DNA of 64,000 nucleotides from Burhinus oedicnemus. Lineage: Eukaryota; Chordata; Aves; Charadriiformes; Burhinidae. A program made the translations under genes and the position numbers. The number at the start of each line of letters is the position of its first letter. The stretch's first letter is position 1. The stretch covers positions 122,450 to 186,449 of the forward strand of contig VFFE01007508.1 of NCBI GenBank assembly GCA_008921705.1, given 5' to 3'. The notes under the pieces were generated by a model that was given only the letters and a program-made list of their open reading frames with translations, had not been told where the DNA came from and made no database searches. Below are positions 27,501-39,904 of this stretch, piece after piece.

Positions 27501-28985
27501 ATTTTTTTCTGCAGCATCTTATTCTTTCACTATCTCATATTGCCAATACTAAAACATGTATTTCTAAAAGTCAAAGGTGACAATTTCTTAATCCAAAAAC
27601 CATAACATAAGAGGAGTGTGGTATTAGAACTGAGTTTTCCTGGACAAGACTGACTAGATGAAAAAGTAGGATCTCTTGTTTTGGTGCCAGCAGTGACGTT
27701 TTGATTACGTTTGTTACGTGCAAATAAATAAAGTGCAGAGCACAGCATCCACAGGTAGTGCATCATGGACAGGGTCAGGCTCACAAAGTGAAACCACTTC
27801 TTGAGCTAAGCGGGCTCCATAGTCCACTTGGATGCAAAGGAACGTTTGCAGTGTGACCTGGTGCCCTGTTAGTGGGGGAAGAGCTCAGGTCCCTCCTGTC
27901 TCACCGAGTTCGAGCTGAGACTTGGGGGTGGAGAGCTAATCACCAGCATCCTTAACCCCTTCAAGCCTCGCAGCCACCTCTTTTTCAGTCACAGGCATGG
28001 GATTGGCACTTGTCTTTTCCAGCCAGACCTCTGCTGCTGCCCAGCAAATAAGGCCTTGAAAATTTGTTTGGTTGGTTTAGTGCAGCAGCACGTGCAAAAC
28101 AGCAGCTTCTCCCAGGGCTGTGGCTTGTTATGAAACTTATGTGTGTATCTTCTTCACTTTGCATATGTAAAGAGGAAGCAGACTTCACAGTCATGGTATG
28201 CTGAAATGCAGAGAGGGTAAAGCCTTGGCACTGTGCGCCAGCCACTGTGACTTGAAGTGGGGTATTGGTGAAGCTGAACTTCTGATGAGAAAGGATGAGA
28301 ACAAAGGTCCAAGCTCTAACGTACCTAAACTCGAGGCAGAAACGACAGAGAGCCATTCATCCGTATCCAGTAGAAGAGCGAGACCGGTCGGCTGTGAGGA
28401 ACCAAAGAGAAATGCCCTGCCAGAGTCTTTCCTTGGCAATGCATCTGCTGCGCTTGTGCAGGGCCTGGGGGATGGCTGGCTGCTGAGCTTCACAGCGTGT
28501 CTCGTGCTTCAAGACCTCTGCCCACACTCTGCAGGCCGGGGCAGAGGAGGCTGCTACATGTGTGCTAATATCTGCTTTGAACAAGCAAACACCGAGACGT
28601 TTATTCCTTTGGCTGCTTTGCTCATCCCAATGCACGTTACGCAGAGCCTCAGTGTCCTGTGCAGTAAGACTGTGTATTACGAAATACTTTCAGTGCAGAG
28701 TCTACCTCGTGAACTCCATCAAGCCAGCAGGATGCACTGGCTCCCTCTGAGGCATACCATGGTTTTTCCGCTTGTGGAGCAGGTGCAGAAATCTAAGCTC
28801 AGAAAAGGCAGGAGCGAGGCAATGGCTCAGGGCCACTTCTCTGCGCTGCTAACTGCAAGCAGAGCGCGGTGACCCCGTGACTTTTGAGGTTGCCTGATAA
28901 GGGGCAGCCCCCGACTCATGAGTTTATAGAACTGGACTGTACCTGTCCTGCTCAGGAAGCATGTGAGCAGCCAGAGCGCTGTCGT
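21561..28985. other. Intergenic, nothing clearly recognised
   Basis: Includes an unexplained 224-codon + strand ORF at 28,198-28,872 ending just before the CR1 tail; no family assignment is possible. A small repeat of GTGGGTGCTGGAGG lies at about 26,668-26,703. Otherwise nothing is seen. Confidence 0.65.
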
Positions 28986-29161
28986 GGGTGGCAGAGCACT
29001 GGAACAGGCTGCCCAAAGAGGTGGTGGAGTCTCCGACTCTGGAGACAGTCAAAACCCGCCTGGACGCCATCCTGTGCAACCTGCTCTGGGTGACCCTGCT
29101 CTGGCAGAGGGGTTGGACTAGATGGTCTCCAGAGGTCCCTTCTAACCCCTGTGATTCTGTG
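28986..29161 (+). mobile_element. CR1 LINE 3' end
   Basis: Contains GCACTGGAACAGGCTGCCC, TCAAAACCCGCCTGGACGCC, a TTGGACTAGATGGTCTCCAG block, AGGTCCCTTCTAACCCC and the diagnostic CR1 terminal octamer ATTCTGTG at the right end. It is 5'-truncated and non-coding. It shares the unusual GTCTCCGACTCTGGAGACA segment with the intron 4 copy, so both come from closely related source elements. Confidence 0.95.
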
Positions 29162-30389
29162 TCTGGGGTTAAGGACTCCCTTAACATAGCTCTCAAGGAA
29201 GGGAAGGACTTCAGCTCCCACTGTCTTCTGCCTCTTGGAGCCATCCTCAGGCTGCAGTCCTGGAGCCTCCCCTGCTCAGAAAGATGGAGATAAATTCCTG
29301 ATTGCAGCCACAGCTGCAGGCAACAGTAGGAATTCCTGAGCCTCCTATGGTTGGTTTTTCTACTGTGAAGGTCAGAGGAGCTCAAAAAGGCACGAACATA
29401 CTTTGTTCAACTGTGGGAATTTTTTTGTAGATTCTTTAAAGCAGAGACTTCTGCTGATGGAAAGCAAGCTAAAGAAGCTGCCTTCGATGGGCCTTCATCC
29501 TCACCCATCAATAAGATGTCCAAACAAGCATTTGGAAACCTCTGGAGTTGTATCAGGTGGTCCAGTTCCTCCAGGCAACACTGCTCTGATTGTGAGTTCA
29601 GGCAATCTCTGTTTTGAATACCCAGTGGATTTTTTTTCTAATCTTCTGTAGAGGAAACACTAATTAGCCTTAATCAAGAGTAAAGAATCTGATGCTTCAT
29701 CCTCTGGCACTGCATGTTCCTTGATTGAAAAGAGGCAAGCTAGTGTTTGTCTTTCCTCTGTGAAGAATAAAAGCTTGAGTGGGATTTGAAACCCAGCGTG
29801 AGAACAGGTTTTGCTGAGAAAGTCACTGGAAGTCAGAAAAACATTCAGACAACCTGAGGCCACCAGGGAGGGAACTGAAGGGAAATGGTTGTAATTTCAG
29901 GCTCCCTTCAGAAAGGAGCCATGATGTCACCTTTCTGGGTGTGCTTTCTGGTTTTAGCTGTAAAAAAGGATAAAGTACTTTGCACAAATTTTTACAGACT
30001 CCACTACAATGCATATTCTGAGCTTGGAAACTGAGGCATCTGTGCCTGCATTCACTGAACTTGCTGGACATTTTGCCACGTACTTTAGCGTGAAAAGGAT
30101 CTCATACTGGTACCCTTTCTTAAAATCTGATCTTACAAAACGATGAACAGCCTCAAATTCCATCAAGCTCAATGCGTGTGCTCAGCTACTGGCAGGATTT
30201 GGTCCCTATGCTTGTATGTAGTTTATGACTCTTTCTCCTTGGTGACATGTTAAATGCCGTATTACCTCATTGGTTCTTCGCCAGGAACACCAGGATTACT
30301 GCTCCTTTAAGAAACTGTGGAAATTATTACTTTTTTCCCCTCTGTTGCTAACAGGCTTCATAACAAAGTCACATACTGGGGTGAGTGGA

Positions 30390-30655
30390 AAGGGACCACT
30401 GCTGGCCTCTGCTTGAATCAAGTCCAGCAAGAACAGGTTGCTCAGGGTCTTGTCCAGCTGAGTTTTGAATATCTCAAGGATGGAGATCCCACAGCCTCCC
30501 TGGGCACCTGCTCCAATGCTTCATCACACTCATGATAATCCTTTTTTCCTGCTATCAAAGTCATAATTTCTTGCATTTCAAATTGTCTCTATTGCCTTTC
30601 ATCCTTCTGCTGTACACCTCTCTGAAGGGTCTGGCTCCGTCTTCTCTAAACACTC
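30390..30655 (-). mobile_element. Older CR1 fragment, reverse orientation
   Basis: Read on the + strand this is an antisense CR1 tail: AGGTTGCTCAGGGTCTTGTCCAG, GAGTTTTGAATATCTCAAGGATGGAGA, CCACAGCCTCCCTGGGCA and later TCTGAAGGGTCTGGCTCCGTCTTCTCT. It extends further into the element body than the other two copies but lacks a clean 3' terminus and is much more diverged. Confidence 0.88.
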
Positions 30656-33600
30656 CCAATTAGAAGAATTTGGGTCACATAAGAAAAAAAGATGGGCATA
30701 GTTGCAGAATGTGTATCCAGGCTGAGACTTCACGTATTACAAGACTCCAGGGGAATTAGTCTGAGCTACTGTTTCAGATGCCCTTTAAGTGAGGCACTTT
30801 AAGTGACGTACAAAAATCATGTTTGATCTGAGAGTCAAACATTGCTCAGAGCCTTGCACAGATCAAGGAATTTGACCCGGATCTGTCACTAAGAAGAGCC
30901 AGAGGGAAATACCTCTCCAAACGAGTTTCCAAATAAATTATCCAATTTTCTTTTGAAAAAGCCTGTGAGCACCCCAGCACTTTGTGGTGGTCACATCTGA
31001 GATGGCCCTTTGTCCTTTAAGGTGTATTTGATAAGTGATGTCAAGTGCTCATCCCCTCAGGAATGCAGATCCCCTTAAAACGGCTTGGTGTAATGAGTCA
31101 AAGCCAAAGAAAGAGTAAAAGGCTGCAATTCTGTCAATGTTTGCAGACTTCAAGGTCAGCTCTCCATTTGGTTCACTATATTGGTCACCTGGTGGCAATG
31201 GCAGCAATGTGGGATCGTAAGAGTAACATCTGTGAAACAGGAAACCTTAAAGAACTGTAAGAGGTCTCTTGGAAACTGTACTCTCAAGTGTCTGAAGAGC
31301 TATAGTAAGGCTCTTCTGCTGAAGCTCATGCTTTTAGGTGCTAGTATCACCTTGACAGATAACTGTGTAAGACAAAGTTATGAAGAAAATGTGTTCAGTG
31401 TCAAGCTTAAGAATCCAACGTCACATTAGGCGTGTGTTTAACTTTAGACATGCATATAAGACCCATGCACATGAGTGAGTTCAGAAACATTGCTGAATCG
31501 GGACTAGGGAGGACAGAAAGCTTTGCCATCTCCACTTTTTTAAAATTAGTGGCATTTGAAAATTAGGAGGATACATTGGTCATAAGGTCTTAATTTTCCT
31601 TGTAGCAGCTAGAAAAGTACATGTCACTAACCACACAGGCACTGGAGAAAAATTCAGTGCCTGTTTCAGCAGCAGGGCTACAGTTCATCGTCTGGTTTCA
31701 GTAATGATACCACAGCAGCAGCAGTGTGGCCAGGAGAACTGGTGATATATAGAAACAGCATTGGCTGCTTCACCATGGCATCGCCATCACCTGCCCTCGC
31801 ATGACTTCCCCGTGTGCCAGATGCTGCAGATTGCCCGTGACCAGCACAACCGACACCAAACTCCCTCAGAGCGGCTCCAGGCTGGGTTTGCTCACCCAGG
31901 TTGTATAGGTAGGAGCGACAGTGCGGGGGCTGCTTCGCACCAGGGTCTTCCCTGGCCAGGGACCTCCTCCGAGGTGTCAGGCAGCCAAAACCGGATGCAG
32001 TATGAAAGCTATGCCATGTGAAAGCTGGTGTAAACCAAAGTGCTGCTATACTTCTTAATTTATTTTTTTTTCTTTTTGTCCTGAGAAGCATACACTGTTA
32101 TATACTGCCCTTTTCTGATTCCTGGGAATGTGAATAGAAATGACGCAAGATAGCTAATTAAGACTAGTTGCAGAATGATTAAACTAAACAGTATTTTCCT
32201 TTGGGAGAACCATGAGTGTTTCATGCCCTAGATAATTTATTTCCATATGCTTTCCCTTGGCTAGGAAATGCAAGTTCCTTGCTAGATGTTCCCTGCTGGT
32301 TTTGGTCACTGAATACCTGATGTTAGAGAAGGAGATAATGAAAGTTATCATATCCCATTCACTCCTACAGGCTCTCGCTCCAGTGGGGGGTCTGAGCATT
32401 TCTTCCCATCAGCAGTAATGATAATGGGTCTCACTTAATGAGCAACCACTGAGATAAGCATGCATATGACAACAAATTAGCAACTACATACGCAACCCTG
32501 GAAAGAGAAAGACCATAGGACTCCAGGATCTCTCCTAGAGGTCATTGATTTGTTGGTCCTTTAATGAAACAGAGGATTACCAGCATCGGCACTGGTCCCT
32601 GCAACTAGCTGATTCTGTTAAAGAGACACCGTAAAGGAGGACCACGCTTTCCAAAAGCAGTTTGTGAAATGTCACTGTAGACCGTGGACTCAGGCTGGCA
32701 CAGCAGAGGGGACATGACCTGAGGAGACTGAGAAGAGCAATGAGGCCTCTGCCAAAGTGGAAGCTGGGGCAGGCAGGAATAACTCCCTTAGTCAGACAGA
32801 GCAAAAGCAGGGATAAGGCAAAGTACAGTAAACAAGACCTGGTGAGAAAACTTGGAGCCTTCCACTTTGAGAAATGCCAAAGCCGGTTTCTCTGCAGCAG
32901 CGACAGCCGTTGCCGGTGTGTCAAAGCAGGCAAGAGCTGCTTGTCCTCTTCATCACCCTCCACTGCACTGGACAGTAGCCAGCAGTGTGGCGGGAAGTCA
33001 GGGCCATGTAAGCTCCCTGTAGGTTAATTGGAAGTTGATTGTATCCAAAATTAGCTGCCAGCAGCTGAACATGTGCTAAGCCTCGTGAAGTGGGCACCGG
33101 GTCTCAGCTCACTTGCAGGAGGGATGTGTCCACTTTGCAGCACCAATGGCACAGCCGGCTCTGGCTGCCCATAGCCTCAGCAAAGAGGTGGATTGGTTCC
33201 CCTCCTACCCCTACCAAGAGGTCAGTGTGCCCAGAAATGAGAGGTATTGATGGCAAAACTGGCCTCGTACTGCCTTCATGCAGTTTTCCTCGGGGTGAAG
33301 AGAGGACTTCAGTTTCCGGGCTTGCTAATCTTCTGTAAAGTTCACTTAGTAGCTGGAGGGATTGCTGCAGTTTTACTGAAAACTAACATCTTCCTCTGAA
33401 ATGTGTTGCCTTTGGTTGGACTGACATATTTATCAAGCACTTTCATCATCGCTTTCTTTAATTTATGTCGTATATTATTACCGTCTTGTATGCTTTTGCT
33501 CTCTGGTGCGCTTTATGTGTAGTTTGTCTGCAAACAAAGTTAACCTGATTGTACTTGGTTTGCTCTAATTAGAGCAACGCTGAAGCATGGGTACCCAGTG

Positions 33601-35997
33601 TTGACATGGTTCTCCGAGATGAGGAGAGCAGACATCAGGACTCCTGGGTTCTGCTTCCTGCCTCCCCTCTCTGTGTCATCGCTGCAGAGTAAATAGTGTA
33701 AACAGAATCTCTAGAATTAGAACCCTGAATAAATGCAAGGCACCTAAATTAGTGGCCGAATATTTTGCAGATTTGTGAATACATCAGATGCCCTTAAAAA
33801 AGTTCATTTTTATTAGGACAAAGAAACCAATCATCCTTAAGTAACCCCCGAACAGTTATTAGTCACAAAGGAAGACTAAGATTCCCTATCAGGAGTATAC
33901 AATTTAAAAGAAGACTGTCAAGACAATATCCATAACTGGAGATATTTATTGACATGAACTTGTGTGATTGTAATAGAGCTGAGAGATACTTCAGAAAGCA
34001 AACTTGATTAGATAAATGGTCAGTGCTCCTTGGTGTGGCATTTTATACAAGCAGTTCACAGTTTCCTGAAACCAGCTGATTACAGAGGAGCTAGACTGGC
34101 TTTTTACCAAGTTACGACCCAGGCAGAAATATTTAGCCCTTCTAAATGAGTAAGCAATGCTGAGCTCTTAGCTAAACCTGGGGTCCTGTAGACAGGAAGC
34201 ATCTCGCAGATTTTTGGCAACTGAGGAAAAAAAACATACAAAGTTTCTGGGACTGGACACGTTTGTGTTGGAAGGCAATTGAGAATGAGAGCAAGCCTGT
34301 AAGGAGACCGATGAGGACAGGCCTGTCCAGCGTAACAGGAAACCTCCTCATCAGGAGGCAAGGGAGATGAATTATGGGGTAGTGGAGCCTCCACTGTCAC
34401 CACTCATTTGTTGCACTTAATGAATTACTGGAATTAGTCACATAATGGGTGCTCAAAGACCTGGAAAAACTTCCTGCTGCTCACCTGGGCAGAACTGCAG
34501 AGCATCTGAACAAACGCATGCCTGGCCTTTGCCTGACAAAAAGAGTCAGTGTGGGTCCAAACAAAGCAAAGTCTGTCTTCAGCTGGGCTGGGAAAGCCAG
34601 GTCTCAACTGCTTGTGTCCATCAAAATTGGGTGGGATTTAGATTTTGGATGAATTATAGGGACTAGCTGGGTTAGTAACTTGACGTGTTTCAATTCCATA
34701 TGCAGTTTCACTGCTTTTTTAACAGAAAGCAGGATGCTGTAAGAAATTGCCGTTTCAAGGATGGATTTGTTCTAGAGGCAGGGGATGCCCCTGTGGAAGG
34801 GGCCCATAGATCTGTGCAGCCTGCATCTCCCACAAAGCATGCACAAGACAGTGGAAATGTCGTTTTCTTCTGTAGCACATTAGCGCAATGCTCCTGACAG
34901 TGTCATTCGTTACTCTATCCCTTTTAGCCCTCTGGCTCTTCTTTTTTTGCTTTTCTTTATTCATTTTCAAGAACCCAAACTGGGAACTGCATCCAGACTA
35001 TCTACTTGATATCTCATGCTGCCCAATATATATGTTGGCAGCGGTGCTGGGCCAGAGGATACCCAGACTGCTGGCACAGGTAAGGCAGGTATCTGCCACC
35101 CCAGGGGTATGGTCACCTGCCATGGGGCCGGAGTGGCATGGTGCTGTAGTCAGGAGTCACAGCGTGGTTTCAGGCCTATGTGGAGACAAGGTATATTTGA
35201 GATTAGAGCTTCAGATGGGGACACTGCCAGCCTTAACTAAATCCCTTCTCCATAATGCTATAGCTTGGGACTAGCACATACAGATCTCGGAGCATGAATT
35301 TTTCAACTCTCTCTCCTGGTTCCTGCTCTTGAATGTTTCCAGTGTTGCAGCTGGTGCTTCATTCCTTTGGCAGCAAATGTTTTTATGAGTGGTATCCACA
35401 CAGGCAGGATGCTTAACAGCCACACAGCACCACGTGGCGGAAAGATGGTGCTTGGGAACTCAGGTGGGGGAACAAGCTTCTGGGCAGCATCCACACAAAA
35501 AAGTAGCAAGGTAACCCAAGAAGGAATTTGCCATAATTTTTCATGAACTGTGCCCAGGGCTGACCAATGCCCAGGATTTGGGAGACCCGTGATCTGCTTT
35601 TTGCTTGGATGTGATTTCTTATTCTTGTTGGCAGGTAGCAGAAATCAAGAATGGACCACAGCTGCCCATTGGGTGAGTGCTCATCCATCTCCAGCTCACT
35701 GGACTGAGAGTTTCAAAGGCAGGCCCCGTGGTGAGACTGAGGATCATCTCTTCCCCGTATTGTGTCTCCTCATGACCATCATTAATTAGGTATGGGCTTT
35801 ATCTCCAAAGCTCGATGTTTTATGTCCCTTTTAACATTTGCAGTTAGGAGAATTCTAAATAATTTCTTTCAGCATTACTTTGCCATAACATCTGCCTTTG
35901 GCTGTAGACTGACTCTGTAGTTTAATTAACCTGCCATGAGAACAAATTTCTTTTTACCTTTTTTTAATTTCCCACACTCTAATTTCATCAAATAGTC
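30656..35997. other. Intergenic, nothing clearly recognised
   Basis: ORFs up to 137 codons on the minus strand (32,091 to 31,678) and 128 codons on either strand have no recognisable features. Only the weak MIR-like scrap at 33,637 was noted. Confidence 0.65.
33637..33690 (+). mobile_element. MIR-like fossil
   Basis: GGACTCCTGGGTTCTGCTTC then CTCTCTGTGTCATCGCTGCA parallels the MIR core around the B box. Low confidence because of the short length. Confidence 0.35.
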
Positions 35998-36120
35998 ATT
36001 TGTGTCTTAGTTGCCACATGGGGACTGTAAAACAGGGATAATGGCACAGTCCTTCCTATACGGGGATAATGTCAGAGTGAATAACCTCAGAGCCTGGCAC
36101 GCACCCAGACAGTAACTATG
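35998..36120 (+). mobile_element. MIR 3' fragment
   Basis: CTGTAAAACAGGGATAATGG, CAGTCCTTCCTAT, AGTGAATAACCTCAG and AGCCTGGCACGCAC follow the MIR 3' end in order (CTGTAAAATGGGGATAATAA, CCTACCTCAT, GGATTAAATGAG, GTGCCTGGCACATAG). Confidence 0.65.
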
Positions 36121-39100
36121 GCAAGTGCTGCGGCTGCACTCAGCTCTCTGCCACTGACTTCAGACGATGGTCTGCCCCAGTCTCAGGGTGTGTGTCACAC
36201 CAGTTATGTTACCACTGACTCTGCTGAGAGAAGGCTGCTTGGTTAAGCTCCCAGTCAGTCTGAAATGCTGCTTCTCCTCTGTCACCCCCTCTTTCCTTGC
36301 CTCTTCCCACTTCTATTTTCCCAGGTATCTGGAAAGCTGAAAAAACAGGTTTATTTAAGGAAGCTTTCTAAAGAATGGAGGAACCATCAGAGCTGCTTCC
36401 CCAGAGAGCTCTGTGCTGGCCTGTCACGCAAAATTGCTCAGGAGGGCTGAGAAGGAAGTCGGCTCTGGGCACCAAAACTTACCTCTGCCCTGCAGGAACA
36501 CTCCAAGTTCGGTTTAAGAGATTGCATACGTTAATTATCATCCAGGAGAGAGGAGCCATGGGAGGTTATATAAGCTATTCAAAACATTTTTTAGAACTCC
36601 TGGACAGAAAGATAAGCCCTCTGATTTATTCAGTGGAAAGAGAAGACAATATGACGCTCAGTTAGATGTGGCGTGCATGATCTTGCATCCCTTTCCCATT
36701 GGAGTAGTCCCACTGATGTCAATGGGATGGATGATCACTCACACAGGCAAGGAAGGCACAGCTGGGCCATAGCAGCTGTTGCCTGTAGCCTATTGCCTAA
36801 ATGCAAACAGGGTCATAGAAGCCACACTGATTATCTGCAGAGGCATGAAAGAAGTGGATCATCAATGTAGACAGGATAACCTAGCACTGAACGGGTTTTT
36901 GTCACAAAACTCTCAAGCTGTCCAATATTAAGGGCCAGATAATATGAAGTTTCCCCCAGCAACAAATTCAGACTTGAGCAAGAACAGTTCTGTCTCCCCT
37001 ACAGGCCATAAGCAATAATGTTCCCTATATATGTCCAACATTTTCTCACCCTTTATGAGATGCTTAGCGGGGTGGAAATCTTGTAGGAAGGCATCTCAAG
37101 CGTGTGTCAGAAATGGAGCCCAAAGCAACACAGTCTGGAAGATTTAGTGCTCGGGGTACTGTCAGCACAATGTGAGGGGAAGCATTTGGTCCTGTGACAC
37201 TGGAGAGATATCTTACGGCTTCCTGGTACCAGGAGTGGGACCCACTTCCCTCTGGCTTTCAGAGGAATCTAATGCAAAATGGCCCAGAAAGGAAAAGACA
37301 ATTCTCTGTGGTGCCCTGAAGTCACAAGCCAGGCATCTGAATGCTTGGCATTGAGTTTTACATCATGAGATACTCAAAACTGTCAGAGCTGGAGTTTCTT
37401 GGGTTGCTCTTCTTTGCTGGTTTTTTGGGTTTTGCCTCTGGAGGTCAGAAATTGCTGGGGGCATCCTAAAAGTGAGATTCCTATATCATCACGTGACTCC
37501 AGAAACAGAGGCTTTAAGAAAAATACCAAATACCCTGACATTTATGATGAAGCCTGAAAATCAGACTCTTTGACTAGATCCGCTTCCTCACCTGTGCTCC
37601 TGTCCACAGCGCAGCAAGCTGTCGGAGCCCATGGTCGCATGTGTAATACGAGTTTTTCCTGGCAAGCACTGCACTGTACGCACCAGCAGCCAGTTTGGCA
37701 TCTCAGCATCAGTATCTGGAGATAAACAAAACGTATCTCTCAGGATTTTAGTGCTGTAACCCGGGATTTCTGCTCTGGTAACAGAGAGGGAAAACAAACC
37801 ATTGGTCTCACATGTCCGTGCAGCACTTGTCATCCAGCTGGGTCCCAAAAGTCAGCAGTCCACTGAGATGGGAATATTGTTAGAAAGGGATGTAGACAGT
37901 CTGCATGGGATCATAAAAATCTTTCCTGCTTTAACTGCCCCTGCTCCTGCTGCAGCCTTGGGTAAAACCCAGCAGCCAAATACCGGCTCTCTTGAAATAC
38001 CAGATTTACTTCAAGGGGTGGTCCCCCAGGAAACTGGCCTTGCAGACACCACTTCTCACGGCTGCTGCCAGAGCATTCTCTGCTTTGTAACAAAACTCAG
38101 CATCCTCAGTGCTGTTTGTGTTACTGAAGGCCCTGCACGAGCACTAACTCACTGGTCCCCCACTGCCCTGGGAGAGGGGAAGGGATGTGCAGTGATCCAC
38201 GTGTCACACCTGGGAGACAAAGACGCAGAGCGAGGCAGGTCCGTTGAGATCAGTAGATTTATGGAAGGGATTAATGTGATTTGGCAACTCTGACACCACA
38301 AATCAGGATGACAGTTTGCCTACAGAGGAAATCACATTGCAATAAAAAGAATCATAACACTGTAATTCTTTTTGTGTAGGCATTCCTGTTTCAAAGCAAG
38401 ACTTCGACTCGTTATAAGCATACGAACCCCTGCACACATTCTCACAGTATGGCTGAAAAGGTAAAGCGCCCAGAGCTTTGAGCTTGATCCTTTCAAGCAG
38501 TGTGTTTGAGCTCATTCATACAGAAGAACGACCCACCCCTTTTAAAAAAAGAAAATCCACTGAACTCCATTTTGTATAGTATTAATTTAGTGGTTTGCAT
38601 TCATAACCAAAAAAATCAGGCTAAACTTTGAACAGCCCTTTGTTACTGTCGCTTTCTTTGCTTGTTTTCATGCTTGCATGCCTGTGAATGTCTGTGTATG
38701 GTTCTGTAGACAACTTCATGATGTCTTACAGATCCCTGGCTGGTCTCTAGGCTGTGGGTTGTGGAGCAGCACTTTGGTATTTAGACAGGGCTGCCATTCC
38801 TTAGAAGTGAGAACGGCCCCAGCAAGAGGAAACACTAACAAGAAGCCATTTCTGTTTTGCTCAAAACCTATAAATAAATACCATATAAACAAAAGAGTAT
38901 TTTCAGAGAAACTGGGCAAATTCTTAGAAGAAAAATTCCTCCCAGGATGATGGCATGCAGGAAATCCCTGAGCCACAAATCTCAGGAGGCTGGGAAATAT
39001 TTGGGAGAGCAAGTACTGCTTGCTTGGCCTTTCTTATGTCAGCTCCTGGCAGACAGTTGCTTGGAGAGGCAGGATCCGAGTTAAACCACGGACTTGACTC

Positions 39101-39466
39101 GGGACAACTCCTCCGAGTCAGCCCTTATTTGTGTGTAATTTGCTTTTCTCTTGGAAAACCTTGGATGGAGCAGGGTGGCAGTAGGTTTGTTGAAACGGGT
39201 GAATGCAGCTCTACACTTCACTGCCAGTCACCTTCAAACTGGGCAAAGCCCCTGGCAGATGTGCCGCGCAGCATGGGGAGCGACCAGCTCCGGATCCCGG
39301 TCAGATCATCTAGGCGAGCTCTCCCGAGTCTTTCACTGTTCTCCAGTGAGCCGAAATGCACGGATCTGCCTCTGAACCACGGGTGTCTCATTCAGGAATT
39401 TCCTTAAGAAGGAATTAGAAATAGCGAAGACTGTTGTATTGCGCATCTGTATCTGACCGTGTGTAT
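36121..39466. other. Intergenic flank just upstream of the PARP1 promoter
   Basis: AT-rich with ORFs up to 163 codons lacking family features, plus the inverted repeat at 36,694. No promoter, exon or RNA gene seen before the CTCF-like motif at 39,467. Confidence 0.65.
36694..36727. repeat. Short inverted repeat, possible fossil palindromic element
   Basis: TCCCATTG at 36,694-36,701 pairs exactly with CAATGGGA at 36,720-36,727 around an 18-base loop. The text GTAGTCCCACTGATGTCAAT GGGA recalls an old amniote repeat with CCCATTGACTTCAATGGG. Whether it is that family is uncertain. Confidence 0.4.
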
Positions 39467-39483
39467 GCAGCACCATCTAGTGC
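39467..39483 (-). promoter_or_regulatory. CTCF-like motif (weaker)
   Basis: On the minus strand the core reads GCACTAGATGGTGCTGC, close to the common CTCF form CCACTAGATGGCGC with about two changes. It lies about 1 kb before the PARP1 ATG and points the same way as the stronger motif at 39,888. Confidence 0.4.
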
Positions 39484-39638
39484 TTTGCAGAGGTTTGTTT
39501 TGTTTTTTTTTTTTTCTTTTTCCCCTCCTTCCCCGAATCTGTAGTGATGTGTTCAGGGTACACCCTTTCATCCCCGGCCCGCTGTTAGTCTGTAGGCTGT
39601 CGGAGGGCTCGCTGGGCGTAGCAAGTGTGTGACAGCCT

Positions 39639-39680
39639 GGGAGATGGAAGGTGGGAGATGGAAGGTGGGAGATGGAAGGT
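39639..39680 (+). repeat. 14-bp tandem repeat, three perfect units
   Basis: The unit GGGAGATGGAAGGT occurs three times head to tail without a mismatch, just before the CpG island. Perfect identity suggests recent slippage, so length variation between individuals is likely. Confidence 0.9.
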
Positions 39681-39887
39681 GCGTTAACAGCTCAGGCCGT
39701 GCAGGCGTGCTGGGATGCCGCTCTGCAACTCCAGCCGATGCCTGCGAGCTGTCTGAAGCCCACCCGGGACGGAACATCCTGCTTGACTTGAACTCTGATT
39801 CCAGAATCGCAATCAAACTAATGACAAATACTAAGCGAGGGCTCGGGATAATTCAGCCTGCTCCCCTTCTCCGGTGAAGCTCCGGCA

Positions 39888-39904
39888 CCAGCGCCCTCTG
39901 CTGA
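39888..39904 (-). promoter_or_regulatory. CTCF-like motif (strong core)
   Basis: The minus strand reads TCAGCAGAGGGCGCTGG, matching the CTCF core CCASYAGRGGGCGC at all but the first base. It sits at the left edge of the PARP1 CpG island, where boundary elements are often found. Occupancy is inferred. Confidence 0.5.

Noticed and set aside
28924..29385. 153-codon minus ORF and neighbouring frames over the CR1 tail
   Set aside because: Shadows of a non-coding CR1 3' end.
31678..32091. 137-codon minus ORF ending in Pro-Asp-Asp-Glu-Leu
   Set aside because: The ending recalls an ER-retention signal, but there is no signal peptide or recognisable domain; judged chance.
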